Positions 6,754 through 12,121 of a stretch of DNA of 12,121 bases are shown here, piece after piece. Within the stretch, counting starts at the first letter, position 1. Each line of letters opens with the position of its first letter. The position numbers and the translations under genes are program-made. The stretch is from a bacterium (GTDB lineage Bacteria; Spirochaetota; Spirochaetia; Treponematales; Rectinemataceae): NCBI GenBank assembly GCA_021813065.1, contig JAKALZ010000029.1, positions 1-12,121 of the forward strand, in the 5' to 3' direction. A model generated the notes under the pieces. That model did not search any database. It worked only from the letters and a program-made list of their open reading frames with translations, and was not told the origin of the DNA.

Positions 6754-7767
6754 ATGAAATACCGATATTTTGGAAAAACCGGCCTCAAGATCAGCGAAAT
6801 CAGTTTCGGTACGCAGACCTTCGGTTGGACCACCGACGAAGCGGACTCTTTCAGCCTTCTGGATCGCTACATCCACGAAGGCGGCAACTACCTCGATACT
6901 GCCGACTCCTACAACGGAGGGGCATCCGAAGAGATACTCGGCGCGTGGCTTAGAAAGCGCAAGTACACCGACGACCTCATCATCGGCACGAAGGTGTTCT
7001 TCAACGATCGCGCGAGCGAGGGGTCGAACGAGATCGGCCACTCGAGAAAGCACATCGTGCGTTCGCTCGAAACTAGCCTCCGCAGGCTGGGCGTCGAGGC
7101 GATCGACCTCTACCAGCTCCACTGCTACGACCGGGGCGCCGACCTCGAACTCGTCGTCGACACCATGGATGCGCTCATCAGGCAGGGAAAGATCCTCCAC
7201 TACGGGCTCTCGAATTTCGCGCCCTCAGCGATCATGAAAATGGTCATGCTCGGGCGTTTCCATGGCCTTCCCCAGCCTGCCTCGCTCCAGCTTGAGTACA
7301 GCCTCCTCGTGCGGAGCCCAGAGTGGGAACTTCTCCCGCTCTGCGAGGACGAAGGCATCGGCACCCTCGCCTGGTCGCCGCTCGCGGGTGGCTGGCTCAC
7401 CGGAAAGTACAAGCGAAACACCGAGGCGCCGAAGAATAGCCGCGTCGGCCGCAAGGACCGCGAGTACGACCAGCCCGATAAGCGCGACAACGGGCGAACC
7501 TGGGCAATCCTCGGCGCGCTGGAAGAAATCGCACGAAACCGGGGCGTTCCGGTTTCTCAGGTCGCGCTCAACTGGCTGCGGACCAAGAGCTTCATTTCCT
7601 CAGTGCTGATCGGGGCGCGTACCATGGAGCAGCTCGCGGAAAATCTGTCCTGCGTAGACTGGGACCTCTCCGACGACGAGGCGCGGCAGCTCGACGCGGC
7701 GAGCGCTGAGGCGGCGCCGTATCCCTACAGCTTCATCGACACTTACAGTAGACCGTCCTATCGGTGA
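6754..7767 (+). CDS. Aldo/keto reductase
   Basis: Soluble (beta/alpha)8-barrel oxidoreductase that reduces aldehydes or ketones, or oxidises alcohols, with NADP(H). The 337-residue protein contains the full AKR tetrad: Asp48 and Tyr53 in YLDTADSYNGG, Lys80 in IIGTKVFF, and His123 in YQLHCYD. The segment LAWSPLAGGWLTGKY and the C-terminal SSVLIGARTMEQLAENL are the usual cofactor-binding parts. It resembles the YajO/Tas-like and potassium-channel beta-like AKR branch often annotated as sugar or general stress oxidoreductase. It starts 16 bases after eda with only a weak ribosome site (GGA). In the operon it could oxidise an aldose to a lactone, reduce a pathway aldehyde such as the acetaldehyde made by DeoC, or make a polyol; the sequence does not decide. 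Confidence 0.9.
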   Translation: MKYRYFGKTGLKISEISFGTQTFGWTTDEADSFSLLDRYIHEGGNYLDTADSYNGGASEEILGAWLRKRKYTDDLIIGTKVFFNDRASEGSNEIGHSRKHIVRSLETSLRRLGVEAIDLYQLHCYDRGADLELVVDTMDALIRQGKILHYGLSNFAPSAIMKMVMLGRFHGLPQPASLQLEYSLLVRSPEWELLPLCEDEGIGTLAWSPLAGGWLTGKYKRNTEAPKNSRVGRKDREYDQPDKRDNGRTWAILGALEEIARNRGVPVSQVALNWLRTKSFISSVLIGARTMEQLAENLSCVDWDLSDDEARQLDAASAEAAPYPYSFIDTYSRPSYR

Positions 7768-7777
7768 AAGGCAAACC

Positions 7778-8512
7778 ATGACCAAAGAAAAACTCGCGAA
7801 GAGCATCGAGTACACACTTTTAAAACCCACCGCCACCGGCGCCATGATCGCCGCACTCTGCGAAGAGGCGCGACAGCAACGTTTCGCCTGCGTCGCCGTA
7901 AATCTCTGCTGGGTTCCCCTCTGCGCCGAACTATTGAAGGGCTCGGGCGTATCTGTGTGCACGGGTATCGGCTTCCCGCTCGGCACCACCGCGACTGCCA
8001 TCAAAGTCGAAGAGACGAGGCTCGCGATCGCCCAGGGCGCGAATGAAGTCGATGTCGTGATCAACATCGGCAAGGCCAAGGAAGGCGACTGGAAGTATGT
8101 CCAGGACGAGCTCGCGGCGATCGCGGCGGTGGCGAAACCGGTGGCGGAAAAATCGGCGACAGCCAAACCAGCTGGCATGAAATCCGTTGCCGCGCGGCCC
8201 GCGGCGACTCTGAAAGTCATACTCGAAACCTGCTACCTCACCGATGACGAAAAGGTCGCGGTCTGCAAGGCGGCGCTCGCATGCGGCGCCGACTACGTCA
8301 AGACGAGCACCGGCTTCGGCACCGCGGGCGCAACGGTAGATGATGTCCGGCTGATGCGCGCCACCGTGGGCTCGAGCATGAAGGTAAAAGCTTCCGGCGG
8401 TATCAAGACGCTCGATGACGCGCTCGCTCTCCTCGATGCTGGCGCGACCCGTCTCGGCACGTCGAGCGGAGTCTCGATCATGGAAGAATTCGAGCGACGC
8501 GCGGCGAAATGA
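7778..8512 (+). CDS. deoC: Deoxyribose-phosphate aldolase with an internal insertion
   Basis: Class I aldolase converting 2-deoxyribose-5-phosphate to glyceraldehyde-3-phosphate and acetaldehyde. Family marks: EYTLLKP near the N-terminus, GFPLGTT, Asp92 in EVDVVINIG, KVILETCYL, the Schiff-base Lys175 in YVKTSTGF, and the second Lys204 in KASGGIKT. At 244 residues it is longer than the usual 215-225. The excess is an Ala/Lys/Pro-rich, low-complexity stretch at about residues 117-143 (bases about 8126-8206), between the helix after the Asp92 strand and the KVILET strand. The frame is intact through it and the catalytic residues on both sides are kept, so the protein should be active. It is the last gene of the operon, 10 bases after the reductase gene, and is followed by a strong hairpin. 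With RbsD and the PfkB kinase it forms a plausible deoxyribose route. Confidence 0.92.
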   Translation: MTKEKLAKSIEYTLLKPTATGAMIAALCEEARQQRFACVAVNLCWVPLCAELLKGSGVSVCTGIGFPLGTTATAIKVEETRLAIAQGANEVDVVINIGKAKEGDWKYVQDELAAIAAVAKPVAEKSATAKPAGMKSVAARPAATLKVILETCYLTDDEKVAVCKAALACGADYVKTSTGFGTAGATVDDVRLMRATVGSSMKVKASGGIKTLDDALALLDAGATRLGTSSGVSIMEEFERRAAK

Positions 8513-8531
8513 AGCGTAACGAAAAATAATA

Positions 8532-8561
8532 CGCCCGGCCGCGCGGACACGCGGCCGGGCG
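8532..8561. terminator. Probable bidirectional intrinsic terminator
   Basis: A perfect 12-bp GC-rich stem (arms 8532-8543 and 8550-8561) encloses a 6-base loop. On the minus strand the hairpin is followed by TATTATTTTTC (8520-8530), an excellent T-rich tail, so it should stop transcription of the TPR gene that ends at 8641. On the plus strand it lies 20 bases after the deoC stop but lacks a T-tract, so it would terminate less cleanly there, or act mainly to protect the mRNA 3' end. Its place between convergent genes fits a shared terminator. Confidence 0.85.
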
Positions 8562-8640
8562 ATGGAGATGCGCTGACAATCTCCCCTTGTATTCAGGCAG
8601 CCAGACTTTTGGCTTTCCCGGCCGCCACTCAAGTCTATCG

Positions 8641-9330
8641 CTATTTCATCTCCGCGAGCAATTTCTTGGCGTTCTCGTTGCCCATCGAGGCGGCTTTCTG
8701 GAGGTCGGCCTTGGCGAGGTCGGCGCGGTTGGTGTCCTTGTAGAGCTGTCCGCGATAGTACCAGGCGTCGCTGTTGGCGTTGGGCGAATTGCCATACGCG
8801 GCGATGTACTCATTGAAGAGCGCTTCGGCTTTCTTGCGGTCCTGGCCGGCGATGCCCGGCAACACCTGCCAGAATCGGCCGAGCGAGAGGATGGGGCCGC
8901 CGTTGTCGTAGGTCTTGTCGAACTTGTAGGCGTTCTCGAAGCCCATCTGGGTTTTGCCCTTGAGCCCTTCGGCGAGCGCCTTGATCACGCTGACGCAGTC
9001 GGAATAGGTGCCGACGCAGAGGCCGTACCAGTACCAGCCTTCGATGCCGGTCGGGTTGAGCTTGAAGGCGATTTCGCCGTACTTCATGCCTTCTTTGGCG
9101 GCGGCGCGAGCGGTGTCTTTCCAGCCTGCCACCTCGTGCACGACGAGGTAGTCGCCGTACTTGCGGGCAGCCTGGGCAGCTTGCCAGTTAAGCGCGTAGT
9201 CTTGGGGAGCGGCCGCGGCGAGCTTCGCGGCATTTTCGTAGGTGGCTTTGAGTTCAGTATCAGTCTGGGCGAACATCGGGACGATGGCGACAAGCATGAG
9301 AATCGCCGCGATAGCGAGCGTTCTTTTCAT
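8641..9330 (-). CDS. Secreted TPR-like protein of unknown function
   Basis: The 229-residue protein begins with a classic signal peptide: MKR, then a hydrophobic core to about residue 19, with likely cleavage after Ala21 (MFA/QTD). No lipobox Cys is present, so it should be periplasmic or exported. The mature part is helical and alanine-rich with paired-helix, TPR/Sel1-like spacing. Examples are WQAAQAARKYGDYL, AKEGMKYGEIAFKLNPTGIEGWYWYGLC and the last repeat SDAWYYRGQLYKDTNRADLAKADLQKAASMG. TPR folds bind proteins or peptides; no enzyme motif is visible. The start at 9330 is supported by AAGGAGG (9339-9345), eight bases upstream. The longer open frame to 9585 overlaps iadA and lacks a signal peptide. 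A candidate promoter lies just upstream, and the gene ends before the shared terminator. Similar small TPR proteins are common in spirochaetes (family knowledge, not checked). Confidence 0.8.
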   Translation of the reverse strand: MKRTLAIAAILMLVAIVPMFAQTDTELKATYENAAKLAAAAPQDYALNWQAAQAARKYGDYLVVHEVAGWKDTARAAAKEGMKYGEIAFKLNPTGIEGWYWYGLCVGTYSDCVSVIKALAEGLKGKTQMGFENAYKFDKTYDNGGPILSLGRFWQVLPGIAGQDRKKAEALFNEYIAAYGNSPNANSDAWYYRGQLYKDTNRADLAKADLQKAASMGNENAKKLLAEMK

Positions 9331-9354
9331 ATAGAGGGCCTCCTTGATTGAGCA

Positions 9355-9383
9355 AACGTACCTTGCGCGGGGGCGGCGGTCAA
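9355..9383 (-). promoter_or_regulatory. Candidate sigma70-type promoter for the TPR gene
   Basis: On the minus strand TTGACC (9378-9383) and TACGTT (9355-9360) are separated by exactly 17 bases, upstream of the TPR gene's ribosome-binding site. The -35 matches 5 of 6 consensus bases; the -10 is weaker. The predicted start of transcription would leave only a very short leader before AAGGAGG, which makes the call tentative. It would let the TPR gene be expressed independently of iadA. Confidence 0.35.
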
Positions 9384-9410
9384 GGGCGGGGCGCCAGCGA
9401 GCGTGGCTCA

Positions 9411-9426
9411 CGCGGCACACGCCGCG
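9411..9426. other. Short hairpin just after the iadA stop
   Basis: CGCGGC, a 4-base loop and GCCGCG form a perfect 6-bp GC stem immediately downstream (minus strand) of the iadA stop codon at 9428-9430. No T-tract follows in the direction of iadA transcription, so it is at best a weak terminator or an mRNA 3'-end stabiliser between iadA and the TPR gene. Confidence 0.4.
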
Positions 9427-9427
9427 C

Positions 9428-10603
9428 TCATGCCTCGAAATATCCTTTTTTAACCGCGACGCCGTTCCGTACGGCAATCGCTCCCCGCGCCACAAGGTCA
9501 CGGATCGAGAAGGATGTCGGATCGATCGCGATGAGGTCGGCGTCGAACCCGACGCGCAACGCGCCCTTTCTCCCTTCGAAGCCATACACGCGGGCTGGCG
9601 TGGTGGTGAGGGGGCGCAGCGCTTCTTCTAGGGGCACGCGCTTTGCATTCACGAGTCGGTCGAGTTCAATGAGGAGCGAAGCGGGCGTGCCGACGCCCAT
9701 ACCGGTGATGCGGCTGTGGTCGGCGTTCCAGATCGGCATCGAGCCGCCCGCGTCGGAGCTGAAGGAAACCTGGTCGAAGAGGCCGTTGTCGCGCGCCATG
9801 CTGGCAAATTCGGCGGCGGTGAGGCGCGGCGAATCCGGTTCGGGAAGTTCCTGGTGGCAGGTAGCATCTACCACACAGCCCTTCGCCGCGAGGCTGAGCG
9901 CCTGCTCGGTGAGTTTGCCGCTCTTGCGGTTGATGTGCGTGGGCACAAAGATGCTTGGGCGTATCTCGAACTTTTCGATGATTTCGAATATAAGATCGAG
10001 CGCCTGCGTCCGTATTCCCGTGTGCACCGTGATGATTCCCGGCTTGTTCGCGACGAGGGCGGCAACCTGCACATCCGAGGCGAGCGTCGCGAGGTCCTTC
10101 GCGTCGATATGGGGTCCGCGCGAATCCGCGAGGGCGAGTTTTACGCCGATGACGGGCTCAAGAAACACGATATCGCGGGCGACTGAACCGGTGATGGTCG
10201 GCGAGGGATACCAATATGCCCCGGTGAGCATAAACGCGGTCATGCCCTCAGCGTTGAGCGCCTGCGTTTTCGCATAGAGGCTCTCCACCGTGCGAGTCAG
10301 CGAGTCCGTGCCGAGAAGTCCTACCGCGGTGGTGACACCATGCTGAAAATTGACCGAGATCGATGGCTCCGGCACTCGAGTTTGGAAGCCCCCTTCTCCG
10401 CCGCCACCCGTGAAGTGCTGATGCCCGTCGATAAAGCCTGGAATGAGGAGCATGCCGCGCGCGTCGAGGACTTCTATGGAGCCAGGAAGCGACGACGGAT
10501 TGATGGTGGGCTCGATGGCCAGGATTTTTTCCCCTCCGATGAGCACATCCCTCATGCCTAGCGCTTCAGGAGCGAACAGCTCCGCGTTCTTGATCACTAT
10601 CAT
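9428..10603 (-). CDS. iadA: Isoaspartyl dipeptidase (beta-aspartyl peptidase)
   Basis: Binuclear-zinc amidohydrolase that splits beta-aspartyl (isoaspartyl) dipeptides arising from damaged proteins. At 391 residues it has the length of E. coli IadA (390) and aligns along its whole length by eye. Active-site residues fall at a constant offset of 7 from E. coli: His61 and His63 (GFIDGHQHF), Glu70 (GGGGEGG), Tyr130 (TGAYWYPSPT), the carbamylated Lys155 (IGVKLALADSR), Arg162, His194 (TVHTG), His223 and Arg226 (THINRKSG). Asp284 and Ser288 follow in SSDAGGSMP (offset 1). The start is backed by a GGAGGAAGG purine run about 10 bases upstream. It is divergently transcribed from the yiaK-like gene, sharing a 90-base promoter region. 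An amidase gene lies two genes away in the other direction, hinting at peptide or amide use; a link is only inference. Confidence 0.95.
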   Translation of the reverse strand: MIVIKNAELFAPEALGMRDVLIGGEKILAIEPTINPSSLPGSIEVLDARGMLLIPGFIDGHQHFTGGGGEGGFQTRVPEPSISVNFQHGVTTAVGLLGTDSLTRTVESLYAKTQALNAEGMTAFMLTGAYWYPSPTITGSVARDIVFLEPVIGVKLALADSRGPHIDAKDLATLASDVQVAALVANKPGIITVHTGIRTQALDLIFEIIEKFEIRPSIFVPTHINRKSGKLTEQALSLAAKGCVVDATCHQELPEPDSPRLTAAEFASMARDNGLFDQVSFSSDAGGSMPIWNADHSRITGMGVGTPASLLIELDRLVNAKRVPLEEALRPLTTTPARVYGFEGRKGALRVGFDADLIAIDPTSFSIRDLVARGAIAVRNGVAVKKGYFEA

Positions 10604-10622
10604 GTCGATTCAATCCTTCCTC

Positions 10623-10646
10623 CGCTGTCTTTTTTCGCGGACAGCG
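10623..10646. promoter_or_regulatory. Inverted repeat, candidate operator (7-10-7)
   Basis: CGCTGTC (10623-10629) and GACAGCG (10640-10646) are perfect inverted arms around a 10-base spacer containing six T residues. It lies near the iadA start, where a bound dimeric regulator could block iadA or both genes. Read as minus-strand RNA it would be a hairpin in the iadA leader. Confidence 0.5.
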
Positions 10647-10648
10647 AA

Positions 10649-10666
10649 TATAGTAAAAACACTATA
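10649..10666. promoter_or_regulatory. Inverted repeat, candidate operator (6-6-6)
   Basis: TATAGT, six bases (AAAAAC), then ACTATA form a perfect 18-base inverted repeat centred in the divergent promoter region, 2 bases from the neighbouring inverted repeat. Each arm also reads as a -10-like hexamer on one strand, so it could be overlapping divergent -10 elements, a regulator site, or both. Confidence 0.45.
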
Positions 10667-10693
10667 GCATTATCCGCGCAAGGAGCACATAGA

Positions 10694-11704
10694 ATGATCA
10701 AGATTCAAGCACGAGAAGCGCGAGAACGCTTTGAAAAAATATTGCGAGGGCGAGGCGTGCCCGTTAAGCGCGCGGCGAAAGTCGCCCTCGAAATGGTGCG
10801 CAATTCGCTCGAAGGCACGTATTCGCACGGAATCAATCGTTTCGCGAGGCTTGTGGAGTACATCGACAAGGGCTACATCCGCCCCGAAGCCTCGCCGCGG
10901 CTGCTAGGCGCGATGGGCGCGTTCGAGCGTTACGATGGCGAACTGGGGTTCGGTATCACGAACGCCTGGTTCTGCATGGGCAGAGCGATAGAGATCGCGA
11001 AGACGCAGGGCATCGGCTGCGTAGCGATTGGGCACACGAATCACTGGCTTCGCGCGGCGACCTACGGATATCAGGCTTGCGAAGCGGGCATGGCGGGGAT
11101 TTGTTGGACGAATACGCGGCCCAACATGCCAACCTGGGGCGCCCTCGATCCGCACCTTGGCAACAATCCTCTCGTGTTCGCGTTTCCCTTTAGCGATGGC
11201 GATGTCGTGGTGGATATGGCGATGTCGCAGTTTTCCTATGGAGCGCTCGAAGTCGCCGCGCTCGCGGGGAAGCAGATGGAAGTGCCGGCGGGGATGGATG
11301 AGAAGGGCCAGATCACGACCGATCCGGGCGCAGTGTTCAAGACACGGCGCGCGCTGCCGATCGGCTACTGGAAGGGCGCGGCGCTCTCGTTCGCGCTCGA
11401 TATCTTCGCGGGCGGACTCTCGCTGGGCAATACGACGAGCGCGGTGGGCAGGCTTGGAACCGACGAATACAGCCTCTCCCAGGTCTTCATCGCGATCAAT
11501 TATCGCGCGGCGACGCCCGAGGGTGTCTCCGAGGAGATTGTACGGGGAGCGGTGGACGATCTTTTATCGTCGCGCCCGGACGGTTCGGGCAAGCCCATCG
11601 TGTATCCTGGCCAGCGCATGCGCGCGACCCGCGAGAAAAATCTGCGGGAGGGCATTCCCGTCAATGAGAAAGTGTGGGACGACATTGTAAACCTGGAGCG
11701 ATAG
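10694..11704 (+). CDS. yiaK: 2,3-diketo-L-gulonate reductase-like (YiaK, Ldh2/malate dehydrogenase family)
   Basis: NAD(P)H-dependent reductase of the LDH2/MDG2 family. E. coli YiaK (DlgD) reduces 2,3-diketo-L-gulonate to 3-keto-L-gulonate in ascorbate breakdown. The 336-residue protein matches YiaK (332) along its length by eye. Shared segments are YSHGINRF with catalytic His45 (His44 in YiaK), GHTNHWLRAATYGYQA with His117, ICWTNTRPNMPTWGA, GNNPLVFAFP, VVDMAMSQFSYGALE, LPIGYWKGAALSFALD and SQVFIAIN. The start follows AGGAG by eight bases. It is expressed from the divergent region shared with iadA and is separated from the main operon by two minus-strand genes. The UlaG-like and FGGY-kinase genes in the main operon are families that also occur in ascorbate/diketogulonate pathways, but no UlaD/SgbH decarboxylase is present here. 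Malate or ureidoglycolate dehydrogenase are family alternatives; the similarity favours YiaK. Confidence 0.88.
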   Translation: MIKIQAREARERFEKILRGRGVPVKRAAKVALEMVRNSLEGTYSHGINRFARLVEYIDKGYIRPEASPRLLGAMGAFERYDGELGFGITNAWFCMGRAIEIAKTQGIGCVAIGHTNHWLRAATYGYQACEAGMAGICWTNTRPNMPTWGALDPHLGNNPLVFAFPFSDGDVVVDMAMSQFSYGALEVAALAGKQMEVPAGMDEKGQITTDPGAVFKTRRALPIGYWKGAALSFALDIFAGGLSLGNTTSAVGRLGTDEYSLSQVFIAINYRAATPEGVSEEIVRGAVDDLLSSRPDGSGKPIVYPGQRMRATREKNLREGIPVNEKVWDDIVNLER

Positions 11705-11757
11705 CGCGCTCGTGAGGAGCCGGCTCGGCACGCGAAGCGCGCTCGTGAGGAGCCGGC
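11703..11757. repeat. Perfect 22-bp direct repeat, 33-bp period
   Basis: Two identical 22-base copies (11703-11724 and 11736-11757, core GCTCGTGAGGAGCCGGC) are separated by 11 bases. The first copy begins inside the yiaK stop codon. The first copy and the following bases contain the palindrome GAGCCGGCTC (11717-11726), and CGTG/CACG arms flank it, so the transcript end could fold. Possible readings are a tandem duplication at the gene end, a regulator-binding pair for the amidase gene, or a small dispersed repeat element. Confidence 0.75.
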
Positions 11758-11854
11758 CAAGCAGCAGAGCCGCGCTCAGCGCGAAGGTTAGGCTTCTCTT
11801 CCTCACGGGTTTGGGCATTCCTACCAGGTTAGCGAGTACGATATACTCCTGAAC
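11705..11854. other. Intergenic region before the amidase gene
   Basis: About 150 bases without a gene. It holds the 22-bp direct repeat, then the palindrome CGCGCT-C-AGCGCG (11771-11783), a pyrimidine-rich stretch (11793-11804), and a TATACT hexamer (11842-11847) just before the amidase start. No T-tailed hairpin is visible after yiaK, so read-through into the amidase gene is possible. Confidence 0.6.
11842..11847 (+). promoter_or_regulatory. Candidate -10 box for the amidase gene
   Basis: TATACT lies 7 bases before the predicted ATG at 11855. No matching -35 is seen at 16-18 bases. If used, transcription would start at or next to the ATG, giving a leaderless mRNA, which agrees with the absence of a purine-rich ribosome site. 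Confidence 0.3.
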
Positions 11855-12121
11855 ATGAACAGCACAGCGCGCCGATCGGCGATTCCTCATGGAGCTCTGG
11901 ACGAATCTGGATTCGCGAGTCTGCGGGCAGCGATGCGGAGAAACGATTTCGGCGCCGTTGACCTCGTCGAGTATTATCTCGGACAGATCGATGCGTTCGA
12001 CAAGAGCGGCCCCGCGATCAATTCGGTGTTGTATATAAATCCCGACGCGCGCGCGCAGGCTTTGAAGCTCGACGAGGAACGGCGCCTTGGGAACGTGCGC
12101 GGCCCGCTCCATGGCATACCG
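11855..12121 (+). CDS. Amidase-signature family protein, 3' end cut by window
   Basis: The frame is open from ATG 11855 to the window end (89 codons). It reads like the N-terminus of amidase-signature enzymes (GatA, AtzF/allophanate hydrolase-like and aliphatic amidases): GFASLRAAMRRNDFGAVDLVEYYLGQIDAFDKSGPAINSVL in parts, then DARAQALKLDEERR and RGPLHGIP at the very end. In this family the catalytic Lys of the Ser-Ser-Lys triad comes a few residues after that point, so the catalytic part lies beyond the window. No good ribosome site precedes the ATG and a -10-like TATACT is very close, so it may be leaderless, or start later (ATG at 11933). Substrate unknown. It stands on the same strand as the yiaK-like gene but 150 bases away, possibly an independent unit. 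Confidence 0.82.
   Translation, partial: MNSTARRSAIPHGALDESGFASLRAAMRRNDFGAVDLVEYYLGQIDAFDKSGPAINSVLYINPDARAQALKLDEERRLGNVRGPLHGIP

Larger units (their letters stand above)
10604..10693. promoter_or_regulatory. Divergent promoter region between iadA and yiaK
   Basis: This 90-base gap is the only markedly AT-rich stretch in the window and must carry the start signals for both iadA (left) and the yiaK-like gene (right). Several -10-like hexamers occur: TATAGT at 10649 and TATAGC at 10663 on the plus strand, TATATT (10647-10652) and TATAGT (10661-10666) on the minus strand. No good TTGACA-like -35 box is placed for any of them, which suggests activator-dependent promoters. AAGGAG at 10680-10685 is the ribosome site of the yiaK-like gene. 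Confidence 0.65.

Noticed and set aside
8603..8635. AGACTT...AAGTCT arms downstream of the TPR gene
   Set aside because: A 6-bp stem around a loop of more than 20 bases is weak beside the strong hairpin nearby.
8587..9351. Long plus-strand open frame (254 codons) opposite the TPR gene
   Set aside because: It is the complement of a gene with a signal peptide and strong ribosome site, and its translation has no recognisable motif; GC-rich DNA commonly leaves such antisense frames open.
9331..9585. N-terminal extension of the TPR protein to 9585 (minus strand)
   Set aside because: It overlaps the iadA 3' end and would bury the signal peptide; AAGGAGG at 9339-9345 marks the start at 9330.
9348..10277. 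309-codon plus-strand open frame opposite iadA
   Set aside because: The minus strand holds a full-length IadA with all active-site residues; the opposite frame shows no family resemblance.
11703..11757. CRISPR-like repeat
   Set aside because: Only two copies with an 11-base spacer; CRISPR repeats and spacers are longer and more numerous, and no cas gene is present.

Overview
The window looks like a bacterial chromosome segment of high GC (roughly 60% by eye) carrying sugar and sugar-acid catabolism genes, followed by a small peptide/amide section. No ribosomal RNA, tRNA, CRISPR array, transposase or phage gene is visible. The host is probably a spirochaete or a relative. That is an inference from the style of the secreted TPR protein (signal peptide ending in FAQTD) and from the gene mix, and is not proven here.

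Region 1 (3-8512, + strand) is a tight run of ten genes, almost certainly one operon that begins upstream of the window. In order: an FGGY pentulose-type kinase (5' end cut off), a PfkB ribokinase-like kinase, a RbsD-type sugar pyranase, a divergent shikimate-dehydrogenase-like oxidoreductase, a cupin-type (archaeal-type) phosphoglucose isomerase, a D-2-hydroxyacid dehydrogenase, a UlaG-like metallo-beta-lactamase-fold hydrolase, a KDPG/KHG aldolase, an aldo/keto reductase and a deoxyribose-phosphate aldolase. Gaps run from a 4-base overlap to 66 bases. A perfect 12-bp GC hairpin at 8532-8561 closes the operon and probably also terminates the convergent gene. The enzymes fall into two plausible arms. 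Arm one is pyranase + PfkB kinase + DeoC, which would take 2-deoxyribose or ribose to glyceraldehyde-3-phosphate and acetaldehyde. Arm two is oxidoreductases + lactonase-like hydrolase + FGGY kinase + Eda, an oxidative route through an acid to a 2-keto-3-deoxy acid split to pyruvate. No transporter or regulator lies in the window, so the substrate cannot be named.

Region 2 (8641-10603, - strand) holds a secreted TPR-like protein of unknown role and, upstream of it, an isoaspartyl dipeptidase (IadA) with every active-site residue I can recall in place.

Region 3 (10604-10693) is a short AT-rich divergent promoter region with two perfect inverted repeats. It drives iadA to the left and a YiaK-type 2,3-diketo-L-gulonate reductase (10694-11704, + strand) to the right.

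Region 4 (11705-11854) is a 150-base intergenic stretch with a perfect 22-bp direct repeat and a palindrome. It precedes an amidase-signature protein (from 11855) that is cut off by the window end.

The most interesting points are the unassigned ten-gene pathway with its non-canonical shikimate-dehydrogenase-like enzyme, an Ala/Lys/Pro-rich insertion inside DeoC, a substituted sugar-contact residue in the PfkB kinase that fits deoxyribose better than ribose, and the inverted repeats in the divergent promoter.
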